64,000 nucleotides of DNA, from NCBI RefSeq assembly GCF_004664715.2, contig NC_051070.1, forward strand, positions 44,402,456-44,466,455. Reading direction: 5' to 3'. Of this stretch, positions 23,496 through 36,452 are shown one piece after another (within the stretch, counting starts at the first letter, position 1; every line of letters begins with the position of its first letter). A program made the translations under genes and the position numbers. Below the pieces are notes generated by a model. That model worked only from the letters and a program-made list of their open reading frames with translations. It did no database searches and was not told the DNA's origin. This stretch comes from Peromyscus leucopus. Its lineage: Eukaryota > Chordata > Mammalia > Rodentia > Cricetidae.

Positions 23496-23613
23496 AGTTC
23501 AAATTCTTAACAACAGTAGTTTCCTTTCCTTCTTACTTCTAGACTTAGAAGAAAGTATAATCAAGGCTCAAAACAGAAACTGAAGCATATATCTCTTTGC
23601 TCAAAACTGACAC

Positions 23614-23828
23614 TTTTTTTTCCCCATGTGTACAGGTGTTTTGTCTACATGCAAATCTGTGCATCATGTGCATACCTGTTGCTTGCAGAGGCCAGAAGAG
23701 GGCACCAGATCCCTTGGAGCTGGAATTTAAGACAGTTGTGAGCTATCATGTGGGTGCTGGAAATCGAACCTGTGTCCTCTGGCAGAGCAGCTACTTCTCT
23801 TAACTACTGAGCTGTCTCTCTGGCCCCA
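23614..23828 (-). repeat. B2 SINE
   Basis: Reverse B2: 'gaggccagaagagggcacca', 'gtgggtgctggaaatcgaac', 'tgagctgtctctctggcccc'. Confidence 0.85.
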
Positions 23829-23994
23829 TATCCCACTTCTTAAGATAATCTTACAAACTCAATGGAATCCTGCAAACAGCAGAAATACCATGAGTTTCAT
23901 ATTCTCTACATGAAAGTTGAGGATTGCATGGTGTGTAGGTAAACATGGAGTCTGAAGCAGTAGCTGAGAGTCCTACATCTTACAGGAAACACTA

Positions 23995-24165
23995 AATGGC
24001 CCAAGACACTGGGTGGTATTCTGAGCATAGGAAACCTCAAAGCCTGTACCTACAGTGACACACTTCCTCCACTATATCCACTCCAACAAAGCCACACCTC
24101 CAAGGAGGTGGCCACTCCCTATGAGATTCTGGGGACCAATTGCATTCAGACTACCACAGGGTGGT
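23995..24165 (+). repeat. Fragment of the dispersed repeat seen at 49908-50300
   Basis: 'gtgacacacttcctccacta', 'caacaaagccacacctccaa' and 'ttcagactaccaca' match the 3' blocks of that element in order. Confidence 0.5.
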
Positions 24166-24230
24166 CAGGGCATTATGCCTGAGAGAACTGCTTTTGCTTT
24201 CTTCTTAAGAGCCATGAAGTTGCTATACTT

Positions 24231-24426
24231 TATTTTCTTATTATTTATTTATTTATGTATTTTATGTATATGAGTGATCTATTTGCATCAATGCTTGCAT
24301 GACAGAAGAGGGCATCAGATTCTATTAGAGACGATTGTGAGCCACCATGTGGTTGCTGGGAATTGAACTCAGGACCTCTGGAAGAGCAGCCAGTGCTCTT
24401 AACCTCTCAGCCATCTCTCCAGCCCC
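24231..24426 (-). repeat. B2 SINE
   Basis: Reverse B2 with a T-rich tail (tatttatttatttatg) and head 'cagccatctctccagcccc'. Confidence 0.9.
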
Positions 24427-26711
24427 TCTGCTTCCTTTTTTTTTTAATCTCACATCCCCTGTCGTCCTCCTCCTGATGCACTAAGTTAGATACTGAACTT
24501 CCTAGTCGAGATACTGGCAGGATTCTTCTGAATGGGGGGTGGTTGGGCCTCTTTGTCCACAGTTCTGGGTCCTGCTTTCTAAGTCTAGTGAGAGAAAATA
24601 ACCTTGTTACCCTAGGCACTTGCTTCCTGGACTGTTTGACATTGTATCATGTGAATTTGTTTCTTATTTCAACTGAGAGTTGTCTATTCATGGTTTTCAA
24701 AGTACATTCACTAGCTGAAACATGAGGATATAACACTTGGTAGCTTCTTGACGTTTTAGCCAAGATCAAGTGTGAAACACAGAGTCTCCATAATGATGGG
24801 GTACTGTGTGATGTTTTGATAGAAAGGGAGAAGGACTAAGTTAGGCCATGTGTGATCACTTGAAGTGAGGCGTTGGGTACTTCAGAGCAAGCTGCAGAGA
24901 GCTAGGTGTGACCGTCCTGGTGGGAACAGGCAGGACAATGGAAGGGAAGGGCATGAACGTGCTCTCCATGCCTGTGTTGAATGTGTTACGTGAATGGAAG
25001 AAAAGGCATAGAAGGAGATGGTCTGTGCACATCACTGGGAATGGCAGCCTCCAGAAAGTCACCGTGAGTAAGCACAAATCTCCAGGATTTTCAACTGACA
25101 AATTTAAGAATAAATTTAACCTGATAAGATGACACCTTCAGGAGACAGATGTATGGAAAGAGACAGCAGAATGGCTTAAAAGGTGACTTTGGTGCTGCCT
25201 TGGCAACCGAGACAAGCCATCAGGAACTCAGAGTATGCGGCAAAGCTAACCCAGGCTTCTGGCATCGTATTTGTGCTCTGTGCGACTGTCAGTGGGTTTG
25301 CCTTTTGATTCGGTGGCTCTGCCATGTGTCCATGCAGACTGAAATAGTCTCCAAGCTGCCATTAAGGAACTCAGCCATGCCCAGCATCTATTAAAATTTT
25401 TCTTGAGAGAAAATTGGGTATAGCAAAACATTAATAATAATAATAATAAAAAGATCTTGAGACCTCCTAAGGGAGGGGGTTTTAGAAGGCCCCTGGAGGC
25501 AGAGATACAAACTCTAGTCAAAATCTTGCCCATGAGAACCCAGTCTGGGCCCCCATGAGTACTGCATCAGCCTTTTCCAATACAGCCATGGACAGAACAC
25601 TTCTTAGAAAATGCCTAATAGCACAAATCATATTGCTCAACATAATATGAAAAAAAAATGAGAACACATAAGACAGACAACTTTTACTGCTGTTATTTGT
25701 GTGTGAGAGAGAGGTCAGAGGAAAACGTTGTGAAATTGATTCTCTCCTCCCACCTTCCAGGGATTACCCAGACTGCAGAGCAAGTATCCTTACCTGCTGA
25801 GCCATCTCAGCAGCCCAGGCAAGAACTTAATACAACTAAAACGCCTTTGTAATAAAGATGAGAGCAAGCTAAGAGGATTATCTTACACATTGCTGAGGAT
25901 GGATGTGGAAGGTGGCATGGCTATTCTTGGATACATTGCAGCAATCCATGTCGGGGAGGGACCTAGAAGTATTTTATACTCCTTTACGAGTCTAACTGGA
26001 GGAAATGGAGATGTTCTAAAATAGTTGGGATGAGAATGTTTTCTACCACATTATTTATAACACTAAAACTATTCCATAGGATTAACTAACTGAAGTACAT
26101 TGGTAATTTTTCAGTCATAAAATCTTTATAATATTATGATTAAAATGTTCAAACACAAAATTATACAGCTAACATGATTCTAAATTTTTAAAGGATGTGA
26201 AACAGAAAATAAAATCATTGGAGTGACCAATTCATGAGTAACCATAGATTTCTATTGAATCATTTTATGTTCCAAAATATTTCTATGATGGGATTGGCAA
26301 GGCTCTGTGTTAAGAGTCCTTGTTGTTCTTGCAGTGGACCCCAGTTTGTTTCCTGTACCCATGTCAGGTCACTCACTACTCTCTGTGACTCTATCGCCAG
26401 CAGCCATGACAGCGCCATGAGGGGACACGCACACCATACGTACATAACCAAGAATTTAAATGTTCTGCTGCAAGCATGCACTTACTGGATTTGGGGAGGG
26501 GGGGGGAAGTAAGAAAACAAGAAGAAAAAATCCACACAGAGGGTTGTTGACACATTTAAATGCACAGATTTAGGACAACCTATTATCTGAGCAATGGCAG
26601 ATAACTGAACAGTCTGTTTCCGAATTTGTGCATTCCTCTAACATTTTAAAAGGTGTACCTAGTTCGCTACTGGGGAAAACAGGAAAGCTCCCAAAGAAAA
26701 ATATCTATTTC
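24427..26711. other. Intergenic, nothing recognised
   Basis: Only short simple tracts: (TAA)n at about 25430-25450 and a G-run at 26496-26506. No exon, RNA gene or clear SINE seen. Confidence 0.4.
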
Positions 26712-26865
26712 TTGCCAGATGTGATGGCCCATGTCTTTAACCCCAGCATTTGGGAGGCAAAGACCGCAGGATCTAGTGAGTTGAGGCTTAGCCTGATCTA
26801 CCTAGCAAGTTCATGACAACCAGGAATACATACTGAGATTCTATCTTTAAAAAAAAAAAAAAAAA
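26712..26865 (+). repeat. B1 SINE
   Basis: 'cagatgtgatggcccatgtc' through 'gagattctatct' and an A-tail, with a B2 immediately following. Confidence 0.75.
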
Positions 26866-26871
26866 GAGGAC

Positions 26872-27062
26872 TGGGGCTGGGGAGATGGTTCAGTGGTTAA
26901 GAGCAATGGCTGCTCTTCCAGAGGACCTGGGTTCAATTCCCAGCACCCACATGACCGCTCACAACTGTCTGTAACTTCAGTTTTGAGGAATCCTAAACCC
27001 TCATACAGACATACATGCAGGCAAAACACCCATGCACATAAAAAAATTTTTTTAAAAAGAAA
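26872..27062 (+). repeat. B2 SINE
   Basis: 'ggggctggggagatggttca', 'cttccagaggacctgggttc', tail 'gcaggcaaaacacccatgc'. Confidence 0.9.
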
Positions 27063-28550
27063 AAAAGAAAGAAAAACGATTTTACTTCCTGCCTCTCGTT
27101 TTTTCTCTTCTTTCTTTTTTTCCCTTGCAAGAAACTTCTCTATGCATATAATAATTCAAAAGCAGGTTGTGCCCAGATGCATGGAAAGAACCTTGACTCG
27201 GATCCTGAAAAGAATAAATGCATATAGAATATAAATATCACCCTGGATTGACTTGATCCTCATCCTGTTCAGCCAATCTGACTGTTTATTACGAGTCTAG
27301 CGCTCTGGAGAAAGTGTGGGCTGAGATACAAATACTCGAGTCCTCAGTGTGACGATTGAAAGCAGGAGAGCAGCCTCCACCTAAATCAGTGAATCTCAAC
27401 AAAGGGCTGGTTTTACCGCCATACCCTCCTTCCCGGCACGTGTGGCCAAGTCTGCAGGCATCTTTGATGCCCCTGATTGGGGGTGTGCTGTTTTGCACAT
27501 CCAGTAAGATGAAGCCAGAGACGCCCAGTCAAACAATCTGTGGTGAATAGGACAAGTCTTGACCACACGCAAAAAAAATCAGTGGGCCTACCATGTCCGT
27601 AGTCTCTAAATTGAATAATGCCAACCTAAAGGCAGTATAGCTAATTCAAAGAAGAAACTGAACACATCCTTTCTCCTTCAAAGCTTCTTTATTCTTTTTT
27701 TCCCCATCCCCCTTTCCCTGTCAATAGCAACCCACTTTATTCTAGGTGTACTGACACATATGTGGGATTCCAGCACTCAGGAGACTGAGACCAAAGGATT
27801 GCTGTGAATCCAGAGGATTTGATGTGAGTCTAAGGCGACGTGGGCTACATAATATCAGACCAACAAAACTGCCCATTTTAATTTTTTAGGCAGATTAAAA
27901 ACCTTTGGCCCTCCTTCGACGTTCGTACTTCTCACATACAGGCAAACCCCATCTAATGTAACACTGTCACATCTACATGATCCCTTCCCCTCCTCGAGCC
28001 TTCTTTCCTTCCTGGTCAAACTTTCCTTGGGGCTTGTCTTCCTGAAGGAGCCTCATGGTGGCTTTTTAAAAGCTTCTCTGTTACCTTCTTCAGTGGGAAC
28101 TTACTAAAGTGTGAGTCTCGCATCATTTAGTGCATGAAATCTTTCCCTTTTTTCATTTTACCCTTAAGATTAGCTCCAAATTCCTTATCCATTAAACAAT
28201 GCCATCATAATCTAGCCTTCTCCTTTCTCAGTCTACTATACTGTGAACATGCTTCCTTTGATAGCCTGCCTTTCTTAGTAGACTTTGGATTCCCTAAGAA
28301 TCATGGTCTAGACTCTAGAATCTCTGGACCTCTTTTAGAATGAACAGTCCTAGTCTGTTTGTTGAGGTGATAAAGGGATCCCTCTGAGCATATACATGAC
28401 TGAATGTAGGATAGACTCTCATAGAGCACATGTTTAGGACAGACAGGTAAAATAAGGGGGCTGGAAAGTGGTATAAGCTACAGAATGAGGAAAGCATGGA
28501 TTCAGCCAAGCCCAAAGTACAGGAAATAGTTTGAAGGAAAACAGTGCTGT
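27063..28550. other. Intergenic; one weak B1-like fragment
   Basis: About 27745-27870 ('ttccagcactcaggagactg' ... 'gggctacataatatcagacc') is a diverged B1 relative. Nothing else recognised. Confidence 0.4.
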
Positions 28551-29012
28551 TGTTGTGGGTATTTTACTCTTTTTTGTGGGGGGCCCTCCACCCAGCTCCC
28601 CAATAAGTCACACACAGAGGCTTATTCTTACTTACGAATGCTCAGCCTCAGCTTGGTTTAGTTTCTAGCCAGCTTTCCTTATCTTAAATTATCCCATCTA
28701 TCTTTGCCTCTGGGCTTTTCCCATTCTCCTGGTTCTGTAAATCTTATTCTTTCTCAGTGGCTCACTGTGTGTCTAGGTGGCCCCTGGAGTCTTCTTTCTC
28801 TGGCTGCTTCTTTTCCTTCTCCTCCCAGATTTCTCCCTTATTTATTCTCTCTGCCTGCCAGCCCCATCCTTTCTCCTGTCTTGCTATTGGCAGTTCAGTT
28901 CTTTATTAGATCATCAAGTGTTTTAGACAGGCGAAGTAACACAGCTTCACAGAGTCAAACAAATGCAACATAAATGAAAGCAATACACCTTAAAATAATA
29001 TTCTACTACACA
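28551..29012. mobile_element. LTR-like element (family A)
   Basis: From 'tgttgtgggtattttactc' to 'ttctactacaca'. It shares ordered motifs with 480-958: 'cacacagaggcttattctta', 'acgaatgctcagcc', 'aaatgcaacataaatg', 'aaaataatattc'. No coding sequence. Confidence 0.6.
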
Positions 29013-29249
29013 ACACCATCTAAGATCATAAGGAAAAGTCAGTGTGTGATGGCTAGCATTATGTTTTAAGTTTAAATTACTTCATGCAAGAGATCTATAA
29101 AACAAAAACACCTGTAACCTATAAGCCCCACTTGCTCAAGGACAGGTAACTTCCTGGAATGCTGAGGGCTGTACTTGTAATTGCCTGGTCTTATGCAATT
29201 TTAATGAAACTGTTGTTTGTGTAAGGTAACAAACTGTGTGGGTTTTTTT

Positions 29250-29429
29250 TAATTTTTATTATTGTTTTATTGATGTTTTGCCTGTATGTATCTCTATGTG
29301 AGGGTGTTGGATTCTCTGGAACTGGAGTTACAGACAGTTGTGAGCTGCCATGTGGGTGCTGGGAATTGAACCCTGGTCCTCTGGAAGAGCAGCCAGAGCT
29401 CTTAACTGCTGAGCCGTCTCTCCAGACCC
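29250..29429 (-). repeat. B2 SINE
   Basis: Reverse B2: 'ctgtatgtatctctatgtga', 'gtgggtgctgggaattgaac', 'tgctgagccgtctctccaga'. Confidence 0.9.
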
Positions 29430-29480
29430 CCCAAACTGTGTGTTTTTGCTGCTGTAAACAAGCTGGCTTGCTCCTTACTG

Positions 29481-29748
29481 CAGAGAAACCCTGTCTTGAA
29501 AAACCAAAATAAATAAATTAATAATAACAATAATAATAGTAATGATATAAAATTAATCCAAACTTTAAGAGAAGGCTGGGCTGGGTGTGGTGGTGCTTCC
29601 ATCCCAGCACTGCGGAGGCAGAGGCAGGCCAGTCTCTGTGACTACCCGTTCAGCATGGTCTACGTGATGAGTTCCAGGTCAGCCAGGGCAACACTGGAAT
29701 AGCCTGACTAAAAGCAAACACAGAGAAAAGCCAGGCATGGTGGCAACA
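29481..29748 (+). repeat. B1 fragments: a detached 3' end, one body and one detached head
   Basis: A B1 3' terminus 'gagaaaccctgtcttgaaaa' at 29483-29502 is followed by an AT-rich tract. A B1 body lies at about 29583-29710 ('gctgggtgtggtggtgcttc'), and an isolated head 'aagccaggcatggtggcaac' at about 29727-29746. Confidence 0.65.
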
Positions 29749-31095
29749 CTATTTGTTTTTAACCACATTCAATGTGTTACACTCCATCTTCTAGGTCTGC
29801 TTTTCCATCTGGAAATATTGTCCTTCAGACTGAAAAGCTTTACTCAGCATCCACACAGCACAAATCTGCTGGCAATCATCTCTCAATTTGTCTATTACTT
29901 GGGGGGGGGGGAGAATGTCTCAGTGGAGCACAGAGCTCTGCTTTTACCCTTTGCATTCTGCCTTCTACAGATGTCATCCCTACCATCATCTAGACCCCAA
30001 AGCTGACCACAAGATAGCTTTACTCTTTTCATTATGTGTGGAAGGGGTAGGGATGGAAACAGAAACAGACATTACAGTGAAGTAACTTTACATTTTAGCT
30101 GCCTCTAAGTTTTTCCTTAATATTTGACCATTAGTGTCTGGTCATGATGTAAACACAATTTTCTTTGTAGGGTTCACTGAGATTTCTAATCTACAGGCAT
30201 TAAAAAAAATCAAATACAGGAAATTTAGGGTTTAGAAACCAAATATACATATTTATATATTTGTCATATATGTGAATATATTCATCTCATAGCCATTATT
30301 CTTATGCCAGGCCAACTTCCAATCCCAGGGAAGACATTCACGGTTTTTTCTAAATCAACTTCCCAGTTGTTTCACCTTACAGTACCTGATGTCTCTCCTT
30401 TAGAATATTGAACAGCACTGCAGTTCTGCATTGGTGAGATGAGTGGGATGACAGCTGTCTTCCAACCACAGCATGACCTCCATGACAGGGGAGGCGCTAT
30501 CTCCCTGCATTTTGTTTTGTGTTGTTCCCAGAACCCATCAAGGTGACTTCTCTAGAGTAGAAACTCAATAAATGTTTATTGAGTTGGTCTACTGGTGATT
30601 CAACCCCCACTATTCACAGGTTGAGACAGGAGGATCACAAGATCCAGGACTGCCTGAGCTGCAGAATAAATGTGTGTTGACTGGGTTCCTAAATAACATG
30701 GACAATACTTTAAAACCCTAGTGCAATCCCTGATTTGTAGTAAGCTATCAGCAAAGCTTAGCTGTTATTTGTAATTAACATTCCTAAAGGCATTTACTAT
30801 AAAAAAAATTTAATACCATTCAAGTATTATTCCTCAGATGCTTGGGAAATTCTGATATGGACTATTCTTTTGAAGATTTAGGTTATAAACAAGAAAAGGG
30901 AAAGCACTGGACAAAGGTTCATGATCAATAAAGTACTTCAGTGTCTAAATGGAAAGAAGGGGGGATGTTAGCACAAGAAAGACTAGAAATACTTCAAGTT
31001 ATTTAGTTCTGATCTCGGACTTTTTAAATAAGACAGTTAAAATTATAGATCTGCTTTTAGTTTTTGTTTTAGAGTTTTTGTTTGGTTGGTTTGGT
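29749..31095. other. Intergenic, nothing clear
   Basis: A ten-base G run at 29901-29910. About 30600-30660 has a weak B1 trace (ttgagacaggaggatcacaa). No exon or RNA gene seen. Confidence 0.4.
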
Positions 31096-31200
31096 TTGGT
31101 TGTTGAGATAAGACAGACCATGCTGGCCTTGAACTCAGTGATTCTCCTGCTTCAGTTCCCTGAAAGCTAGGAATACAGATTTGAGCCACCATGCTCAGCC
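31096..31200 (-). repeat. B1 SINE, truncated and diverged
   Basis: Reverse B1: 'accatgctggccttgaactc' ... 'gagccaccatgctcagcc'. Confidence 0.7.
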
Positions 31201-31809
31201 ATTATGGCATCTTTAAGGCTCCCTATAGCTTCTTGAAATTCCTCTGCTTCAGGAATATCATGATATTCCTGTCAAGGTCCCTTCTCACAGAACTATGTGT
31301 GGCAGGGGACAGGAAGCAGGGATGTGGATCTCAACTATTGGCAAGCGAGACCCTGGAGTCTCTGTTACACCACACAGGCTGGGAGTATATGCTAAGTGCT
31401 CAGGTGCATGGAAAAGCAGCCCTTCAATTTCATTTCACTAGTTTTAAGTCAGCAACCTTGGAAACTGCAAGATCACTTGAGCCTGGGGCTCTGATGCTGC
31501 AAGAATGAGGTCACTGAGTTAGAAAAGCCACTGGCATAGATCCTAGGTGATGTTAAGGGGGACCCTAGATGGGTAAAGGCACAGGTAGACATTGAATGTC
31601 AATTGCAATCTCCAGATCATTTGTCCACTGGTAGGAGGCTTTAATCTTTCCTGATGAGCCATTCTTGTATGTTTTTTTTGGGAAACAAGACCATCCAGAA
31701 TGCTAGAGAAGCTGTTTTTCGAGTGAATTAATTAGTAAAAGACCATGTATATGAGAGGTGCAAACAAAGGGCAATAGTGAATAAGAATGTGTTGGGCTTG
31801 GCTCCTGTA
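31201..31809. other. Intergenic, nothing recognised
   Basis: No repeat, exon or RNA gene recognised. Confidence 0.4.
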
Positions 31810-32205
31810 ATGTTTAGTTTTAATTGTTGACTTAACACAATCTAGAATCTGTTGGGGAGAGAGACTCAGTGAGGGACGGTCTAGATAAGGTTGGCATATG
31901 AGCAGATCTGGGGTGTGGCTATCTTGATTATTAATGCTAATCCATGTGGGAAGGCTCAGCTGGCCAGGCACTATTCTCTAGGCAGAGGGTTCTAGAGTGT
32001 AGAAGAGTAGAAAAAGTCAGCTGAGTTATAAGCATGTATGCATTCATTTCTTGTTGCCCTTGACTCTGGATGTGCTGTGACTGGTTCAAGCCCCTATCAC
32101 CTAGACTTCCCCAAATGATGGACTGTAACCTAGAACCATGAGCTAAAAGCAATCTGTTCTCCCTTAAGTTGCTTTTTGTTGGGGTATTTAATCACAGAAA
32201 CAAAG
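31810..32205 (+). repeat. Ancient dispersed repeat
   Basis: From 'tgtttagttttaattgttga' to 'taagttgctttttgttgggg'. It includes 'aaatgatggactgtaaccta' and 'catgagctaaaagcaatctg', blocks I know from an old mammalian repeat. The family name is uncertain. Confidence 0.5.
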
Positions 32206-32326
32206 ATGGCATCAGGACAAGCTCTTAACACCCATCACTGAGATGCTGGGATTGGCTGCTGCTGACTTACAGTTGTGTCTCTCTCACAGGACCACAGTCC
32301 CTTCTGGAGAAAATCATATGGAAATG

Positions 32327-32696
32327 CCTGTAGCCGGAAGTTATCCTGTGTCCTGCCCGGTCTTGCAGCCGCTGGGTCCAAGTAAACACACAGAGGCTTG
32401 CGTTAATCCAAACTGTTTGATCTATGGCTCAGGCTTCTTGCTAGGTAGCTCTTTTATCACATTAACTCATTTCTATTCATCTATGTTTTGCTATGTGGCC
32501 GTGGCATTACTGGTCTGCTGACATGTTGCTCCTTGGGCGGTGGGCTGGTGTCTGCTCTAACTCCACCCTTTACTCCCTGCATCTCTCTTGGATTTCCTGC
32601 CTGGCTCTTATCCTGCCTGACCATAGGTCAACAGCTTCTTTATTAAACAATAGTAGCAACACACATGCACAGTGTACAGAAAAACTATCCTACAGC
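32327..32696. mobile_element. LTR-like element (family B)
   Basis: Ends CTGTAGCCGG and CTACAGC are inverted relative to each other, and AAATG flanks both sides (32322-32326, 32697-32701). It shares 'aacacacagaggcttgcgtt', 'catttctattcatctatgtt' and 'tatggctcaggcttcttgct' with the copy at 63636-63987. Confidence 0.55.
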
Positions 32697-33379
32697 AAAT
32701 GTGATCTTCCCTCCAGAGCTGGCTACAGAACTAGCTGACCTCTTGGCTTTGTTCTATGCGAAATCTGCCTTTCATATTGCTTACAGCTTACCTGTTGAGA
32801 ACACTCCATAAGAAAACTTTTCCACCAAATTCTATGTTTCTATTTAGAGGGAGACCAACAAAAGTGTGTCTGTGGGGGTTGTTTGAAAGGCAGCACAGAG
32901 CTTAATATTTCCCATCTCCATATTGGGTATGGACATCAGGAGTTGTAGCACTAGAGTCTCCAAGTGAAGGAGATGTTACACACCCCCTGTAGATACTCAG
33001 AAATACCTTAAGAATCTTTCCTGAGAGCACAGAGCCCTGAATAGGTGCCATGGCTAAGAAAAGGAAGATACTATTTGTTAATGATAATTCATTTGTTAGA
33101 AGATGATGTTGAAGTATAAGGGAGATCTAGGTTATATTTGTAAGGAAACAGCAGTCAGTGTGTTTCTACTAAAATCAAATTATATCTCTTTGAAATGTTG
33201 AAGTAGTTTTGTCTTTCGAGGGAAGCTTCTCATAATGTGGCTCAAAGACTGCCTGTCACAGAAATGCCTGGGAATCTATTGTTGCTGCAGATCTCAGGAT
33301 TCTATCCCATATCAAGAGAATCAGAAGCTCCGGGACTTGAGAAGCTGCATGTTCAACAGACTTTGAAAATTAATATTTA
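32697..33379. other. Intergenic, nothing recognised
   Basis: No repeat, exon or RNA gene recognised. Confidence 0.4.
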
Positions 33380-33541
33380 CAGGGACTGAGACATAGCTCT
33401 GAAGTTAAGAGAGTGCACTATACTTGCACAGAACCTGAGTTTGATTCCCAGCATTCACATCAGGTAGTTCATAACTGGCTGTACCTCCAATTCCAGGGGA
33501 TCTGATGTCTCTGGCCTCTTTGGATACTTGCACTCACATGT

Positions 33542-33590
<49 letters not shown>

Positions 33591-33600
33591 GAGAGAGAGA
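33380..33600 (+). repeat. B2/B3-like SINE with an (AG)n tail
   Basis: 'gggactgagacatagctctg', 'agtttgattcccagcattca', then a CA tract and (AG)n at 33551-33600 interrupted by one 'gaag' and one 'gagg'. Confidence 0.65.
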
Positions 33601-34024
33601 AAGGGGGAATTAAAAATAAAACAAATCTTTTTAAAATAAATATTTCTGGACTGATTAAGAAGTCCACAGATGATAAAATTTTCCTTCAATTAAAGAGCAG
33701 TGGCAATTGTGCAACACTAAAGCCACTAACCTATACATTTCACAATTGTTAAAATAATCAAGTTTATGTTGTGTGAAGTTTATCTCTATTAAATATTTGT
33801 ATTTACATTTATATTTATATTGGCAGAAATCACTATTGGCTGCCAGGGACTTCAGCAGGGGTAAAGACAGGCTACAAGGGTAATATGGTAACTTGGAAAG
33901 GTGATGGGAAGTGTTTGTGTCTTTATTGCGTTAGTTCCACACAGTGGCCATGACTCATGGAACTATATGCTTAAAGAGGATATCTTTACCTTATACATTG
34001 TATTTCTCAATAAGATCTAAAAAA

Positions 34025-34026
<2 letters not shown>
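33601..34026. other. Intergenic, nothing recognised
   Basis: No repeat, exon or RNA gene recognised. Confidence 0.4.

Positions 34027-34076
<50 letters not shown>
34027..34076. repeat. (TG)n microsatellite
   Basis: About 24 uninterrupted units. Confidence 0.95.
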
Positions 34077-34077
<1 letters not shown>

Positions 34078-34947
34078 CCTCAAGAGATTAAAAAAAACAA
34101 CATAAATCACTGTTCTGAACCATAGGTCTCCAAAGTGAGGACACACATATCAAGATTCTGGAAAACACACCTGTAGGATAGATATGGGAAGAAACTGATA
34201 GAAATACTGTGTATATTTTTGTAAAGATAATAACGAAATTATACTTTCCTGGCATCTATAAATCCATTTGAAAGGCTCACGAATGCTATGTGGAGATTGG
34301 CACTGTTGACCCTACTCCATCTGTCACTGGAGAGTCCCAGGGGAAGACTAAGACACTAATGAGTGTGCAGTCCACTGTGAACTCATTCAGAAAATCACTA
34401 CCTACTGTAGGCTGCATGGATGTACAGAGTATAATACTAAGTTTTAAATAGATTAATCCATAAAACATGGACAAATGGTTTTCTAAATCTCTAAAACGAT
34501 GATACTGATTGAAGATAATACTAATAATCTCAGCCAAAGGGCGGTGAACTGGCTGAACTAATGTTCTAGAAATTCCTGCCATTGGCTGCCCACCTTAGAA
34601 AGAAATTCTGTTATTCTTTATATTCTTTGTATTCTCACACCTCATTTTCAGCCAGCTGCCAAGCAATGCAAATTTAATCAGGTCTGAACTGAAGCCAGAC
34701 AATGAGTGGGACACTGATTAACTGCTTTTTAAGAGAAAATTGTGTTCTGGAGGGAGAATCTTGGAAATAGAGGCTTTGGTGTTTTTCTCATCCTTCAGTG
34801 ATTTTGTTGTTTAATAATGAAAACATTCCCTTAACTGAAACTATTGCTATCTGTGGAAAGAATTTTAAGTCAATTTTCACATCTTTCCAATGAAAGACTT
34901 CAAGTAGAACTTGAGCCCATATGTTACAAATTTTCAAATACAACATT
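34077..34947. other. Intergenic, nothing recognised
   Basis: The block around 34223-34275 (taataacgaaattatacttt ... ccatttgaaaggctcacgaa) resembles 35465-35527 (taaagatgataaagaaattc ... ccacttgaaaggtttattgt), suggesting two decayed copies of an unknown repeat. Confidence 0.4.
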
Positions 34948-35080
34948 TAACCAGGTGTCATGGTGCATGCCTGTAATCCCAGCACTCAGGAGGTTGAGGC
35001 AGGAGTATTTCCACAAGTCTGAGGCCAGCCTGAGGGAGTTCAAAACTAGCCTAGAAATCCTGTCTATTTAAAAAAAGCCA
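34948..35080 (+). repeat. B1 SINE
   Basis: 'aaccaggtgtcatggtgcat', 'cctgtaatcccagcactcag', end 'aaatcctgtct'. Confidence 0.8.
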
Positions 35081-36300
35081 TGTCAAAAAATTTTAGTTAA
35101 CTAATATCACTTTCCAACTGATTTATGAGACCATGTATCACGAAGACAGAAGTTGTCATTGAGTTTCAGTAAAACTTACAGGTAGTGCTGACCATGCAAT
35201 TGAGTCTCTGTGTCTTTGGGAGCTATTTCAACATTGAAGGAAAGCACAATGGTAAATCACATTAGAAATGGCATTTAGGTCAATGGACCACACAACACCA
35301 GACTTAAACATTGCAAAATAATGCAGCATCTCATCTCTTTCCTTAAACAAAATGTCACCATGGTATATCACTGAAGCCAGTCCCTGATATTTCTATACCC
35401 TTCATCACACTCCATCAGCCACTTTATTCCTATAAATAGAAATACTATTTAAGCTTTTAGTAAAGATGATAAAGAAATTCTCCTTCTTGGGCATTTGGAA
35501 ATCCACTTGAAAGGTTTATTGTGAATGCTTACGGAGAGAATGACATTGTTTCCTGTTATCCATTTGTTATTCTACCCAAATTCCTAGGTCTGTATTCCCT
35601 ACTCTTGAAGCTGCCTCCTACTTCTTCCGGGTTCTTCAGTGGGTCCCTCAAATGCAAACATCCACAACAGAGCTGGGGCTCTTCCTCACCCTCACCCCTT
35701 CCTTTGCTTGGGTTCCGAAGATTTCATTCTTTCAGCCTTTTTCTCATTTCACACCTTACCTTCAAGTAACCACCGAGGTGAAATCTTCTGCTTTCCCAGA
35801 CTTGGCTTTTGTCTTTCCTGACCTGTCCATTGGTTGTTGAGCTCTGGGTTGCTATCTACATCTAGATTTTTCTAGCGTGTAATTCCCAGTCCTATCCCCT
35901 TCCTCATTCCTCCTTATCTCCTGACTTCCTCTTCATCAAAAGAAGGAATGGAAGTATTTTTTGTTTGCTAAGTTTGCTAAATATTTATTGTACAGAAGCA
36001 GGAAGGAGAATACTTTCTTCTCTTTTTAAAAGCCATATTAAATTGCATGTTTATTCAGTCCCAATGGATTTTGTTGGTGCAGATCCTGTCCAGCTGGTTT
36101 GGATGGGTGGCAGGGTGGATTGAGGGTGAACACCTAGTCCAGAATTAGTAATTTCATGTTTTCCCTGTGGCCAGACATAGTTAATGTGTGGCCACTCATG
36201 ACTCCAAAGGAAGGCATTTGTGGGGGTGGGGTGGGGTGGCGAAGTATAGGTATTATCAGGAGTCCAGTTAGTTTTGGTGCTTTAGTCAAAAGCATTCATT
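35081..36300. other. Intergenic, nothing recognised
   Basis: Includes one pyrimidine-rich stretch at 35.58-35.95 kb with three overlapping short open frames but no domain or splice context. Confidence 0.4.
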
Positions 36301-36304
36301 CTTA

Positions 36305-36452
36305 TTTTTGCTATGAGACATGTTCTCATCATATATCCCTGGCTAGTCTGGAACTTGCTTGTAAAACGGGCTGGCCTTGAACTTGTGGCAACCCCCCTGC
36401 CTCTTCCTCCAGAATATTTGAATTACATATAAGCACCACCACAAACAGCTCA
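36305..36452 (-). repeat. B1-like SINE, diverged
   Basis: Reverse: 'tatgagacatgttctcatca', 'acgggctggccttgaacttg', 'ataagcaccaccacaaacag'. Confidence 0.55.
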
